A stretch of 64,000 nt of DNA, taken from contig OZ023207.1 in NCBI GenBank assembly GCA_963995525.1, positions 36,501,792-36,565,791 of the forward strand. The letters are read 5' to 3'. This document shows, piece after piece, positions 1 through 12,047 of the stretch (positions are counted from its first letter, which is position 1; the number at the start of each line of letters is the position of its first letter). The position numbers were made by a program, and so were the translations under genes. The stretch comes from Escarpia spicata. Its lineage: Eukaryota; Annelida; Polychaeta; Sabellida; Siboglinidae. The notes below the pieces were generated by a model. The model had not been told where the DNA came from, made no database searches, and worked only from the letters and a program-made list of their open reading frames with translations.

Positions 1-537
1 GTGCAACGCGTTGCTGTCAAGGAGTATTATTAAACATATCAACTGGCTGTCCTGCGTTGAAGAAGTATTCGTTTCATTCACACCACAACTTTCAGCAACA
101 TATCACCAAATCAAGATGACGAGGACATTACTCTCCAAACTGACAAAATACCACCATCATAGAGATTCGTGATTCCAGCAAGAAAGAATCACTGATACAT
201 TGTGGAAATGGAGACTATGTGGCGGAATTGTAGGTGGATGAAGTACACATGGGGAAACAGGTCTGTTCAGAAGAGAGAGCGAGGATCGATGAAAATATCA
301 TGGAGCAAACCAACATAAATTATGTCAAATATTTCCAATATTTAGTTCGCAAAGACCAGTATGACACACCCAAAGGTGACCTTGTGTATATTAATTAACA
401 TAACAATACTGATCAAGGAAGACACATCAATACGTACGTGATACTGACTGCAGATTAGGATAAAATAGCCACAACGTTGAAATGACTTAACTAAAAATAC
501 TAATACTACTAATATTAATGACAAAAGTCTATAGCAC

Positions 538-1140
538 CTAAATCCCCAGGAAACTGAGCAGAGATGGTGAGAAACGAGATACTTTTAGTACTACACGTGC
601 TAAGCAATTATGTAAACGTTGGAGTTTAGCTAAGGCCGTTTTAGCAAAATCGTTTAGGAATGAGTTGCAGTAGTCAGGGCGACTGTTAATTAGAGATACT
701 AATATTGTTTTAGCAGTAGATAAAGACAACTAACGCCCTATTCGGAGGAAACCACGTGTATGATAGAACAAAGATTTACATACTTGAGAAATGTTCTGCT
801 TAAAGCTGAAATCACGGTGAAAGATAACATCTAGATTACGAACAGTATATGATGGTAATATATCAGTACCAAGCAATTATAATGGAAAGTAGTTAATAAC
901 CTTATTTCGTTGTTGTTTTGTGCCAATACTAATTAGATCAGTTTTATGTGGAATTAGCTTCAATTTATTTACTTCCATCCACAGCAAGATTTCATTGAGA
1001 CTTATATTATAGTTGATAGAGATGACTGTGTATCAGCTGGTGAAAGTGATATATACACCTGTGTGTCATCAGCATACAAGTGGTGATTTATATTATAATT
1101 AGTTATGACTCGACTAAGGCATGTAGTGTATCAGCTAAAT
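538..1140 (-). pseudogene. LINE reverse transcriptase fragment (CR1/L2-like)
   Basis: Minus-strand remnant of a non-LTR retrotransposon RT. Reading from about 1,140 downward, the translation gives NINHHLYADDTQVYISLSP, which contains the YADD catalytic box, then ILLWMEVNKLKL and HKTDLISIGTK. A separate frame at 729-538 gives INSRPDYCNSFLND and KLQRLHNCLARVV, the conserved C-terminal RT block. Frames change between blocks, so it is dead. The same element type recurs at 7,640-8,560 with closely similar wording. Family assignment to CR1/L2 rests on these C-terminal motifs only. Confidence 0.8.
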
Positions 1141-1149
1141 AGAACATTA

Positions 1150-1840
1150 TGTCCGTCACGTGATTCATTTATATTCTTTGTTCCAACGATGCTGCAGGAC
1201 ACGTTTTGATCATATATTCTGTCTTCTCTGATCAGAGCAGACACGATAAGCCAGATGCATATTGTAACATATTTCTGGACATCCCACTATCAAAACATGT
1301 TGAGGCAATGTGGGTGTGTGGGTTTGTGTGGGTGTGACACACAGACAGACATACGGACAGATAGAAGGAGAAGGATAAAGTGTAATTATAATACTGTACT
1401 GTTGTGTTGCTTATTTATGTCGCCTATTGGTAGATCAAAGGTGAGTCAATCAGGTCACCGAATGAATACTGAACAATATACGCATAGGAAGTGACATTTT
1501 TACAATGGGCGCTTAATGCATAAATAACGAAGCATAATAAAGAATGACTTGCACCCGGCTACTGAGCAACACGTGCACAGAAACAAAACAATAGTACAAC
1601 CTTTCGTACTGGTCAACGCAGAGCTACATATGCTCTAAGTGTTATTGTCATTATACAATTGTGTGCCAGTTAACTGCATTACATTTTCACACATATTTCT
1701 ACGAGTGCACTCGGATGTTATTGATATACTTGGCTTAGTAACTTGTCGTGGTTTTATTCGAAATTAACTTTTTTGGTATCTCTGCGTTCTCCTCTGTGAT
1801 ACAGAGCGATAACTTACATCGTCACGCATGTCCGGAAATG
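1150..1840. other. No gene seen
   Basis: No conserved coding signal. A short GTGTGGG/ACAGACAG-type low-complexity patch lies at about 1,305-1,370. The rest could be the 5' untranslated part of the LINE that follows, but nothing in the sequence proves this. Confidence 0.4.
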
Positions 1841-1844
1841 CCAA

Positions 1845-3272
1845 TTGAGCACACGTTTTTCAACAAATACGACAGTCGTATTTGTTTTCGTGACTCTGCT
1901 ACTCGTGATCGTCGTGAAGGTATATCTATCCGGACAGCGCGATTATATCAACTTTAATCTGTCTTTTTTGGTCGTCGTATTCCACGCCAATGCAACCAGG
2001 TATACCAGATCTCCGGTGACCTGCTGTGTGAATATTCTCCTTAATCAACTGTGCATCTTCAAGCGTTCGTCTACGAGACGTAAACATCGTGGTGGTCATA
2101 AAGTCGCAAAACAGATCGGGACAATAATTCACTACGCAAGAGTACCGACGTTGCCACAACCAGTTCGAAATGTACCAAATTTAATAACGTTACCACTGTA
2201 TAAACAGGTACAGCCCGATCAAGGCGTACGAATATGCTACGTTAACGCAAATTCGTGTCGGAACAAAACATTCGCCATTGCGGATCATATACTTGAAAAC
2301 CATATCGATATGATCTCGTTGTGCGAAACGTGGTTGAAGTCTTCGAGCGACGCCATTGTGATTACATACATTGTACCAAATGGATATTCCATCAAGCACA
2401 CGCCTCGCCCTACCGGCAAAGAGGGCGGTGTAATTGTTATCCATCAATACGAAATCGTTTTACACAACCAGGATACCGATGCGTTTCGATAGTTTGAACA
2501 CATCGAGTACCGGCTGAAAACACCTACGTCATCCATGAGAATTGTTGTAATTTACCGCCCTCCGCCATCAGCAAAAATGGCTTGTCAACTACTGTGTTTT
2601 TTAAGAATGGGTCGTTTCATCGATCAGCATTCTATAAAACCTGGACCTCTGATTATCAAGGGAGATTTGAACTTTCATAATGACAACGCTGCAAATGTTG
2701 ATACACGACGACTGATCAATTCTGTGAATTCCACAGGAATGGTGTTGCATGTTTGCGGGCCAACCCACAGGAAAGGACACACGTTGGATGTACTCATGAT
2801 CCGCAGTACTGAAGAATACCTTGTTCGAATTGTTACCGTTACGGACATGGGCCTTTCTGACCACTTTGCGGTGAGTTTCAACATAGACATTGTTCAACGT
2901 CGCACAGGTTTGATGAAAATCAAATATCGCAAGTTACGCACCATTGATGCAGTGTCTTTTCGACTAGACATTCCACTGTTCCGCTCGGATGCTCTTGACT
3001 TGCTAAACGTATAAGAACTGGTTGATCAGTACGATCATATGGTGGTCACCTTAGTTGATTCGCACGCACCTATGTAAGAAAAGTATGTCCGACTACGGCA
3101 AGATACAGCGTGGTATACCGACGACCTACCAGCTGCAAAACGAGAGAAACGGCAGACAGAAAGATCCTGGAGAAAATCCAAACTAGAGGTGCATAGACAA
3201 TTGTACGTTGATCAGTGCAAGAGAGTGAATGCACTACTTACCCAAACAAAATCTGCATACTTTTTTTAGCAT
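1845..3272 (+). pseudogene. LINE ORF2 5' half: AP endonuclease plus start of RT linker
   Basis: One reading frame carries an APE-type endonuclease domain interrupted by three in-frame stops (2,490, 3,012 and about 3,075). Visible landmarks are VRICYVNANSCRNK, SLCETWL, GDLNFH, HTLDVL and SDHFAVSF, the ordered motifs of LINE endonucleases that nick target DNA for reverse transcription. They are followed by the linker with WYTDDL, AKRERRQTERSWRKSK and TQTKSAYFF. The sequence then stops at a (TA)n tract and no RT follows. Retaining the 5' half without the RT is the opposite of normal 5' truncation. The frame is otherwise well preserved, so decay looks recent. Confidence 0.85.
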
Positions 3273-3291
3273 ATATATATATATAAACAGG

Positions 3292-3340
<49 letters not shown>

Positions 3341-3373
3341 CATATATATATATATATATACATATATATATAC
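3270..3373. repeat. (TA)n microsatellite with TG/CA interruptions
   Basis: Long alternating TA with a TGTGTG patch near 3,290 and CATA interruptions. It separates the truncated LINE from the DIRS-type terminal repeat and may be an insertion or recombination point. Confidence 0.9.
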
Positions 3374-3575
3374 TGGCCTTGGCTGCTGTTTAATTACTGT
3401 CATCAAGAAATACAAACAAAACCTAGTGACTAGTCCAACAGTTGCATTTTAACGACTAGACATTCTACTACAGGTTGAATTAAATCCAACCATGCTAATC
3501 CTGAATATAAACCTAAAAAGCAACCAAATGTGGGTTCCACCGGCCACAAACCATCTGCAAAGCAGATGGTGGCAG
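3374..3575 (-). mobile_element. Solo DIRS-type terminal repeat
   Basis: Nearly identical to 12,048-12,260, the sequence just beyond the stop codon of the DIRS-like tyrosine recombinase. Both start TACTGGCCTTGGCTGCTG and both contain the hairpin CCATCTGC-AAA-GCAGATGG (here 3,551-3,569). Similarity ends at about 3,575, after which the flank (3,580-3,720) differs. No other part of the element is present here, so this is an isolated end or a small non-autonomous relative. Confidence 0.75.
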
Positions 3576-3579
3576 CCAC

Positions 3580-4329
3580 ACCATTAGAGGAAGCGCAACA
3601 AGTATTGTTGTGTCGATCCGTAAACACCCCAGCCCGCCGGCTGTTGAAAGGTCGAGGCCGAGCGAGGGGTCGACAAAAGTTCAGACTAAGTTGTTTACTT
3701 CCAGAATAAGATCTTGAGGTGACCAAACAAGTCGAAACAAAGGGAAACTGCAAAATAAATAAAAGTATATTAAATGTATGCGAAACAGAAATGTGAACCG
3801 TAATCCTAATAAACACTAGTAGATTTCATTGATGAGGATGACATCTCGAAAGTGCAGAAACTTGCGCAGCTGTCATAGTAAATCGAGGCTATGCCTAGTT
3901 GTCTTCAGTCACTCGACTCATGTCACTGTCAGTGACATTCTGCTGCTGGAACAAATAAACGGATCACAGCCGTGAAAAATCAAACGGATTACGAAAAAAA
4001 TATCAACAACATACACTGTATAGATAAACTTACATTCACCGCAAATATTAGTGGTGTAAAAACACACAAAACTTCGCAAAATAGAAACGTCAAATGACTT
4101 GCAGAACCGAAATCGTAGCCTGGTAAACATCGCCGTCTATTGGATCACTTGTGTCACGCGGGATTTCGGCATACCTACTTTAGTTCTCAATCATCCGCTG
4201 GGGTCACCTTAGTTGCCTACAAGTAAACTAGGCGTCAGCACTACAAGAATATATAAGAGGGTAAATATATGGAGTAACAACAAATATAAATACAGCGCCA
4301 TCAACCAGTCTATAAAGTCTCATAAACGG

Positions 4330-4335
<6 letters not shown>
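3580..4335. other. No gene seen
   Basis: Non-repetitive AT-rich sequence with no convincing coding signal; all frames are short. Confidence 0.4.
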
Positions 4336-4384
<49 letters not shown>

Positions 4385-4398
4385 TATATATATATATA

Positions 4399-4440
<42 letters not shown>

Positions 4441-4450
4441 CATATATAAT
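4336..4450. repeat. (TA)n microsatellite
   Basis: About 115 bp of almost uninterrupted TA with TGTACA interruptions, ending in (AAT)n near 4,450. Open frames across it are trivial YI/IY repeats. Confidence 0.95.
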
Positions 4451-4712
4451 AATAATAATATTTAATATGTATATAGCACAATATCCATAATATGTTCAAC
4501 GCGCTGTACAATACAATCCAATCAAGCGATTCAATGTATACTTATAAAAACTGCAAAAAAGGAAACTTCAGGTAAAATGTAGAACAAATTAAGTTAGTTA
4601 TATTAAAACTATTAATTAAGTAAATAAATAGAATTAGATCAATTATAAATTAGACCTGTTATTACTGTATTTTCATACATGCATACCTATACATACATAT
4701 ATCCACACACAT

Positions 4713-4743
<31 letters not shown>

Positions 4744-5276
4744 TACATAAATAAATACTGATACATGCACTCAAAATAATATATCTATATGCATAAAAGT
4801 AAGATATGCAATAAAATGTCCTCAAGTGAAATGTTAAAAGTGTCAGCAGTATTGAGCTTTGAACATGTACGACTTTAGTGTCTTTCTGAACGCCGACAGA
4901 GTTTGGCTGCACTTGATGATGTGATACAATAAATACATATTCTTAACAGAAAATATGACATCAGAATATAGTATTATAATAAAATATATAATAGCATAAG
5001 CATAAAGATTTATGCAATGGTTTAAATTATTAAACACGTTTTTAAATTTAATAATACTGCTTCATCGTGTATAGGATAATAATGTTGCCTAAATAGATTA
5101 TATATTTTATTAAAATATCATATTCTGATATCATATTATATGTTAAGAATATGTATGTATTGTATCACATGTCTGTTGCATTGTTATTTATCTTCATAAT
5201 CAATATTTATTTATTATTTTAGGACCATATTAGAAATACGTGTTGTTTTGTTTGCGTTGATGTGTTATCCTCTGTC
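4451..5276. other. No gene seen; (ACGC)n patch
   Basis: AT-rich unique sequence. A (GCAC)n run of about 30 bp lies at 4,712-4,742. A short GCGCTGTACAA motif at about 4,500, of the kind found near LINE/SINE 3' ends, is the only possible element trace. Confidence 0.4.
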
Positions 5277-5367
5277 ATATATATATATATATATATAATT
5301 ATATATAATATTATGTATTATATATATATATATATATATATCATTATATAATATATATATATATATG
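5277..5367. repeat. (TA)n microsatellite
   Basis: TA-rich tract in three blocks separated by ATTATA spacers. Confidence 0.9.
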
Positions 5368-5934
5368 TCATTATTTTCTCATTGCTTTCTCGCACTTATA
5401 TAATCTCACTCATACAACTAAACTTTAAATAACACTGCCTTTTTATCACAAATGAGATGATTGGGTGTGTAACCTATCCAAACCAAAACCAAACATCTCG
5501 GGTTATAAATAACTTTGATAGCGGCCAACATATTGAGTTCCGAAATTCAAGAGAAATTAAGGCTGATAAAAATCAGACAATTGTGGCTACGGGTTATCAA
5601 ACTGCAACTCCATAGAAACATATTGTAGTGGGTAATTTTGCATAGAGAATGAACTATTTATGTAAAATTACATTTCAGGGAAACTGGCATGTGTATGACG
5701 TAATTCATCTGTAATATTTGTTATCTTTTGTAGATGACAATAGACGTATGCGATTATGAACTTGGTCATTGTGATATTGGAATGCATTTCATATTAGCTA
5801 CGTTTGGTTTATTGATATATTGAATGACGTTCTTTATGCTATGTTTCACTTGTTGAAATACCATTTGCTAATTATTTTGCCTTACTTAATCTTCTTCTTT
5901 TTGGCAGATTGGACAAAACACTATTTGATGCAAC
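5368..5934. other. Upstream region of GT61 gene with likely 3' splice site
   Basis: No ORF of note. A pyrimidine-rich tract (CTTCTTCTTTTTGGCAG) ends at 5,907, 27 bp before the ATG, and matches an animal 3' splice acceptor. The gene may therefore have a 5' untranslated exon upstream and a single coding exon. The exon itself cannot be located by eye. Confidence 0.45.
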
Positions 5935-7404
5935 ATGACGTCACACAAGGGATACAAGACGATATTGTGTATTTTGCTATTAGCAGTCATCGTTGTCAAC
6001 ATATCAAAAAAATACCTATTTAGTAAAGAGTCTAGATTGGCCAAGCATAGCATTTCAATCGTTGACATTGGTACAACACTAAAGCCTGATGTAGTTGCTG
6101 CTGTCGCGAGAATGAATTCAATTTTGTCGCAAAAATATATAAACGAATTGGAAGTCACTCGTCAGAAACTACTCCAAACTAGTAATATTCCAACTATGAA
6201 ACATCGGAATATTACTGTTCTGGACGGAAATAGACACACACAATTTATGTTGATGTTGAATGATCGGCGCGTGAAAATACATCTTATTCGGTTCTCGGAA
6301 AGCCCGACTGTTCTTGCACCACCGCTGATAACGAAATACTACAATGGTATAACAAGTGATTGTAGTATTTACAGGCGAAGGGCGCCGTATGACAATAAAT
6401 GCTTCACTCGACCCGAAGATGTAGAAGAATCGTTTTCGTTTTTGGAAGCTCTTAAGATATCAAGCAAATTCTCGCATATTTCTAGGATATCAAACCAGCA
6501 ACATTCGGCATCAGAATTACGTCACGAAATCACATTCATTATTGTAGTCACGGGTGCATTCTTGAATGAACACGGGGAAGTGATCCAAGATAACTGGAAG
6601 ATTGTTCCCAGAAGCTGCCATGACGTGCCACAATACCAATATTTTCAACCAAAGAAACGGTACAGTCGATATCGGGAAGTGTTTGCATTAGCGCAATGGG
6701 GGGGCAATTTGTACTACCATTTTCTCATTGAAAATCTCACTCGAATTGCGGCCTACTTGTCGTTCCTGACGCGCCACCCGAATATAAAGATTCTTGTAAG
6801 GGATAAAAACACCTTCACAATGCAGTTCTTGGCGGGTCTTGGCTTTGGGCCTTCTCGCTTGGTAACCGGAGAAATTCGTGCAGATATCGTCTACATGCCG
6901 GCGGGCACTCCGTGTAGTCGCGCGATGTTATTCAATTCACAATTTTTGTCGATGCAATTACGAGCCGGGATGTCCGAGCCTGAGCCGCGTCGAGACACTG
7001 TCATCCTGATTCGTCGCTCGGAGAAACGATGGTTCGACCACCACCACGACATACTGGCCATGCTACAGAAACTTGCCGCCTCAGCCAATCTGAAAACAGT
7101 TGTATTCGGTGACGATCCTGCGCCTGGATTTAATGAGACTCGACATATATTTAGTCGCGCCTACCTTGTTGTAGCTCCGCATGGAGCGGGCGAATCAAAT
7201 CTCATATTTTCTCAACCTGGTACAATCCTCGTTGAGGGAGTGTGTTATGATGACGGGGGACCGCCAGCGTGGTGCTACCGACACCTCATGCTGCTCCTAG
7301 GTCACCGATACTGCGGACTTATGTTTAAGAAGCAATGTATGTTTATAACAGCAACTGATATCGAGCCGGTTGTGAAATATTATGTCGACAAGTTAAAAAA
7401 ATAA
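5935..7404 (+). CDS. GT61 (DUF563) glycosyltransferase, type II membrane protein
   Basis: Intact 489-residue frame. Residues about 8-24 (TILCILLLAVIVVNI) form a single hydrophobic signal-anchor after a short basic N-terminus, the topology of Golgi/ER glycosyltransferases. The catalytic half carries the GT61/DUF563 landmarks: AQWGGNLYYHFLIENLTRIA (about 252-272), YMPAGTPC (about 320), DTVILIRRSEKRWF (354-367), SRAYLVVAPHGAGESNLIFS with H416-G-A-G, then GTILVEGVCYD. Animal relatives of this fold (EOGT, POMGNT2) transfer GlcNAc to protein; the donor and acceptor here are not predictable. The start is the first ATG giving the anchor, soon after a good splice acceptor. A related but broken copy lies at 27,229-28,628 and again in the right arm. 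Confidence 0.85.
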   Translation: MTSHKGYKTILCILLLAVIVVNISKKYLFSKESRLAKHSISIVDIGTTLKPDVVAAVARMNSILSQKYINELEVTRQKLLQTSNIPTMKHRNITVLDGNRHTQFMLMLNDRRVKIHLIRFSESPTVLAPPLITKYYNGITSDCSIYRRRAPYDNKCFTRPEDVEESFSFLEALKISSKFSHISRISNQQHSASELRHEITFIIVVTGAFLNEHGEVIQDNWKIVPRSCHDVPQYQYFQPKKRYSRYREVFALAQWGGNLYYHFLIENLTRIAAYLSFLTRHPNIKILVRDKNTFTMQFLAGLGFGPSRLVTGEIRADIVYMPAGTPCSRAMLFNSQFLSMQLRAGMSEPEPRRDTVILIRRSEKRWFDHHHDILAMLQKLAASANLKTVVFGDDPAPGFNETRHIFSRAYLVVAPHGAGESNLIFSQPGTILVEGVCYDDGGPPAWCYRHLMLLLGHRYCGLMFKKQCMFITATDIEPVVKYYVDKLKK

Positions 7405-7524
7405 CTCATTTGCGCAAATCGCCTGTAAGGAGGAATATTTATTTCATTAGTTGCGTATAACAAGGTATCATTCCTTCCTTGACTGTAGTGATGATCCTGT
7501 TTCTTTGTTATTCATGTGTAGTGA

Positions 7525-7640
7525 CGTTTTTTTCCGAAAACGAAGCTTAAGATTGGCAAATGTGCTTTTTATGTAGCTGCACCCAGAATCTGGAATCAAC
7601 TCCCTATCGTTAGGTACCGATATATATATATATATATATA
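7525..7640 (+). pseudogene. LINE C-terminal scrap plus short (TA)n
   Basis: Plus-strand reading gives KCAFYVAAPRIWNQLPIV, the conserved GPRLWNSLP-type block at the C-terminus of CR1/L2-like LINE ORF2. It stops at a (TA)n run (7,619-7,640), directly abutting an oppositely oriented LINE fragment. Confidence 0.6.
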
Positions 7641-8560
7641 AGTCGGGGTAGATGATGCGAAACGAGATGCTTTTAGTACCATACATGCTAAGCAATTATG
7701 TACACATTGGAGTTTAGGTAAGTCCTTTTTAGCAATATTGTTTAGGAGTGAGTTGCAGTAGTCAAGGCGACTGCTAATTATATATACTGATATTGTTTTA
7801 GCAGTACATAAAAACAAATGACGTACATGGTAGAAACAGGATTTACATAATAGAGAAATGTTCTTGTGAAAGCTGAAATCACTGTAAAAGACAACACCTA
7901 CATTATGAACAATATATGATGGTGATGTATCATTGCCAAGCTATTTAACTGGAAACTACTTAGCAACCGTGTTTCATTGTTATTTTGTGCCAATAATAAT
8001 TAAATCAGTTTTATGTGGATTTCGCTTCAATTTACTTGTTTCCATCCACAGCAAGATGTCAGTGAGACAGTCATGTAAAGTTGATAGAGATGTATGTGCA
8101 CCAGTCGGTGAAAGTAATATATTCACCTCCGTGTCGTCAGCATACAAGTGATGATTTATATTATGAATAGTTATGACTCGTCTACGGATTGAAGTGTATA
8201 AGCAGAACAGGGCCAATGACAGAACCCAATGGGACACCAAATAGAATATGTTCTGCACAATACTGTGAGCCAGATAAATTAATGCTTTGGTATCGTTCTA
8301 AAAAAATGAGGTAAACCACTGAAGAGCTGTACCAGAAATTCCAAAGTGTCTATGAAAGCTGTGTAAAAGAATGTCGTGGTGTGTTGTATCAAAAGCAGCT
8401 GATAGATCTAGTAAAGTGAGATCAGTCAATTTGCTATTATCAATATTGCATACAATGGCATTGTGTGTTTTAAAAATACATATATTGTCAGTTCTTAAGA
8501 AATGTCCACTCGCCGTTATTCTGGAATACATATATCGAAATACACAGCATTGTAAAGATG
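7641..8560 (-). pseudogene. LINE reverse transcriptase fragment (CR1/L2-like)
   Basis: Minus-strand RT in order: LTLLDLSAAFDTTHHDILL and FGISGTALQWFTSFF (8,450-8,300), NINHHLYADDTEVNILLSP with the YADD box and LLWMETSKLKRNPHKTDLI (8,170-7,985), then SSRLDYCNSLLNNIAK (7,790-7,700). The blocks sit in different frames, so several indels have accumulated. It lacks the endonuclease and RT N-terminus. It is closely related to 538-1,140. Confidence 0.85.
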
Positions 8561-8639
8561 CTCACTTCAACCGACGCGACGAAAGCTTTTTTATGGGAAC
8601 CCTAGTTTTATATGTGTATATTCATCAGTATTGAAATTA

Positions 8640-9560
8640 TCGCTGAATAATGGGTTATTATTTATCATTTTTTAAGTGTTAACTTTAGTACAATTTCAAT
8701 AACAAAATTAAACGATACATAATTATCACACGTTTATGCTTGGTACTCCTGAATAACAGTACACAATTGCAATATTGAATATTTTACAAATCTAAGCATT
8801 TAGTAGGGGGGGCAATGATTTCCCGTAGGCTTTTTATAAATGCATTCCAAAATATCTTAGCCGATGTTCCTATTTTTCTATTGACATATAATGACCTAGA
8901 GCAAAGGTCAAATGTGATTGTTTCAAGCATTCAAACATTATGACACATCGAAGCATTTTGTCTGGTCATGTGCAGACATTTGTCATCTTCCTAAGATATA
9001 ACATAAGATATAAGATATTTATTCACAGACTACATTCAGTCACAACTGCTTTGGTAGTGGTGACATGGATACCTTATGATAAAAACGTAATACATACTTA
9101 ACATATGTAAACAATATAATAAATTATGTATATAAAATTAAGTGAGCAGGTATACTGGATGGACATATAATACTGAAGAATAATGGTGGAGTTGTGGTAT
9201 CAGCACCCGAGGGGGGGGGCATTTTGTTGATGTTAAATATTCCCCAAAGTGTTGATGCCACAATACGTAATCAAGTTATGAGAATGTGGTATGATATACA
9301 ATTTAAAACGAATATGTTTACTATATGAAAGACAGGCATTAATACCTGATACTTATTGTTTACAGATGATATACAGAACACATTGATTTCTGAAAATATT
9401 CAGTGGTTATATAGGTTTATTTTTCCGGCTTATACACTACACAATTCTGCAACGTCACGAGACCTACTCTTTCAAACAAACGCCCATCAAGGTAATAATA
9501 TTCTGGTCATATATAAAAAGCCTTTAATTTCACACAGTTACAAATACCAACCCTAAAGAA
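8640..9560. other. No gene seen
   Basis: AT-rich sequence with short G runs (8,806 and 9,210) and no recognisable coding or repeat structure. Confidence 0.4.
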
Positions 9561-9619
9561 AGACAACATGGTAGAATTAGACACCAACAGTCTTAAAAAG
9601 CCGAAATCCTCAATAACCA

Positions 9620-10356
9620 TCATAAGTCAGTCTTTGCAAACGAACACTTACTATAGCTGTTTGCCATCAAATATTCAGTGTTTGTTTACTAGGCGGGAAA
9701 TAGCATACTCAAAGCGAGCAAATCATGACATAGAACGACAGAGAGTCTGTTCTACCATGCGATCAATGTATGTTTGTGTAAAGGGAGTGCAACTATGGAA
9801 ATCTCTATGTGATCATTTAAAACTACTAATAGTATTACTGAATTTAAGCGTAAATGAAACAATCTTTTATTTAAGAAATATCTGGTTGAGGAAATATAAA
9901 TAAAATCATACACAAATAGTATCATGCCATTGAGGAAACTACAATATGTGTAAAGATGTGTACTTATCACATACTGTAAATTTTGAACATGCACATATTC
10001 CATTACATGTTTTCAATTATTGTTGCTACATGGTTATATGAATAGCAAGTTCAATTAATATAATATCGATGTATCGATATACATGTACGTATGTATGTGT
10101 ATATACGTATGCATATGTATATATATATATATATATGTGTCTATATCTGTGTATACGTACATATGTATGTATGTGTATACATATAGGTATATATATATAT
10201 ATGTCATGGGTAAATTTATACAAAAGTCAATCACTTCATATTTACCCCCTTCAAACATTGTATATTCTCACTTGAATTATAATTAAACTTGTTTGGTTAT
10301 CTTATGCATATATTGTTGCCACTGTTCTGTATAAACGTTCATTCATTCATTCAAAA
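9620..10356 (+). pseudogene. LINE 3' end with (ATTC)n tail
   Basis: The frame ending at 9,903 gives RSMYVCVKGVQLWKSLCDHL and a KKYL-like terminus in another frame, resembling the C-terminal block (VRGPxLWNSL) of LINE ORF2. An AT-rich 3' region containing a microsatellite (10,070-10,205) follows, ending in TATAAACGTTCATTCATTCATTC at 10,330-10,356. An (ATTC)n tail is common for LINE 3' ends. The RT core is absent. Confidence 0.5.
10070..10205. repeat. (TA)/(TGTA) microsatellite
   Basis: Alternating purine-pyrimidine tract rich in ATATAT, GTATGT and ATACGT. It has open frames on both strands only because of the repeat. Confidence 0.85.
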
Positions 10357-10359
10357 TGA

Positions 10360-12047
10360 GTGTGACTTACAAGAATTACAGACAGACCTACACGAATTAG
10401 CAAAATGAGAACACGGCTGGCAGATGCATTTTAATTCCAGAAAGCTTTGTGATGACTAATCCCTGCAAGGGATGTAAAATATATTAATTGTACTATAGGA
10501 ATCCCAACACTTCAGTAAATCGACAGTCATCTGTACCTGTATCACCAAAGACCTCACGTGTAACATACATCAGGTTGATCAACCACTTTTAGAATACTCA
10601 TCGTCCGTGTCGGACACACACACGCAGTTAAAATAGAAATGGTTCAAAGTCTCGCTTTTGCCTCAACGATGACACATCAAAATTAACTGGATGCGTGTAG
10701 GAAATGTTAGCAAAAAAACCTAGAACAACTAACAACCAGACTAACAAACAGACGCCGCACCATCTACGGACATCTATCCTTGCCTGTCGAAAACCTACTC
10801 CAGCCCGTCCAAAGCCAAATACAGCATATATATAGCAAAGCCTTCAACATCATCCACATAAGCAAGGACAACTGTTTTTATTTCCACCGAATAATAAAAT
10901 CGTGAAATTATTTCCTAATAGACGCATTAATCAACATCCCAGAACTACGGAAATGCTAAAGCTTAAATACATTACTAAATAGCATGCGCACCCAACCACA
11001 ACCTGACCGTTTGACTCCACATGGAGTGAATTTGACTGACTCTGAGTCTAAAACTTCCTATGATGCACCACGACTACAATGAACTCGTAACGACCTGATC
11101 ACTGAAACTGATAATATGTCTCACTCAGTTCACATCATTGGTGTTCTTCAAATGTCACCACTTTCTATGTATTATTACTCTCTACAATACAACAGGACAG
11201 ATAACTCCACTCAGGCCTTATAATTGACTAAATAATGGACTTGTCATTGATGACTTTTATTATATATTAGTAACTTTACTTTAGTTAGTGATTTGTTGTG
11301 AATAGTTGTATAAATGTGCGACGGGTGATGGTTTTTCGGCTGCATTTGGAAGCTAATGTAGTCCAGAATACCGTGCAACTATTGCATTCTGTTAGTGATA
11401 AGTCTAAAGGAGGTTTTAAAAGTAATTAATAAGCATGTTATGAAATGATATGCATGGAAAGTAAAGTGATACTTTAGAAGGTGTGAAGGTTAAAAACTAC
11501 ATTCCAAGCATTTTCTATGATACTGAGTTCCACGGAAGCATGTGTAAAAAGTGCGTGTGTGGGGTGGGGTTTCCTATGAATTTGCATAATGTGCGACAAT
11601 ATTGACATATGTCCAGTAATTTCCAGTAAGATGAATATCGCCTCAGTTATATCATTTATATTTTTGTAAGCGACATCTATAAATGCGTGATTCTTAACTC
11701 CAATACTAACGCGAGTGTCTCTCCTGTTCCAAAATGTCATTCCCAATTATATGGCACTTGTATATATCATACTTGGATCGCATTGTAAGCAATAATGGCC
11801 AAACAGGCAACATTTTATTCCACCACTCCCCTAACGCAGCCCTAATTTTAGTGAAAAGTTGGCCATAATCGGAAGCATGTTGTCCACACACTTCTACCAA
11901 TCAGGCATCTAGCACCTGCTTTTTTAAAGCAACATCCATACACTAACTGACACAAAAAGAACAATTGAGAATGTTCATTTATGTCGCTGAATTTACAAGT
12001 AAAATGTACATGATCAACTGAAACAACACCAAAAAAGATGATGGAAA
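10360..12047. other. No gene seen
   Basis: About 1.7 kb with no recognised coding, satellite or transposon end. It lies just outside the visible limit of the inverted repeat and has no second copy in the window. Confidence 0.4.

Noticed and set aside
1255..1494. 79-residue frame
   Set aside because: Crosses GTGTGG/ACAGACAG low-complexity sequence and matches nothing.
4213..4511. Open frames through (TA)n
   Set aside because: Alternating Tyr/Ile translation on both strands comes from the microsatellite.
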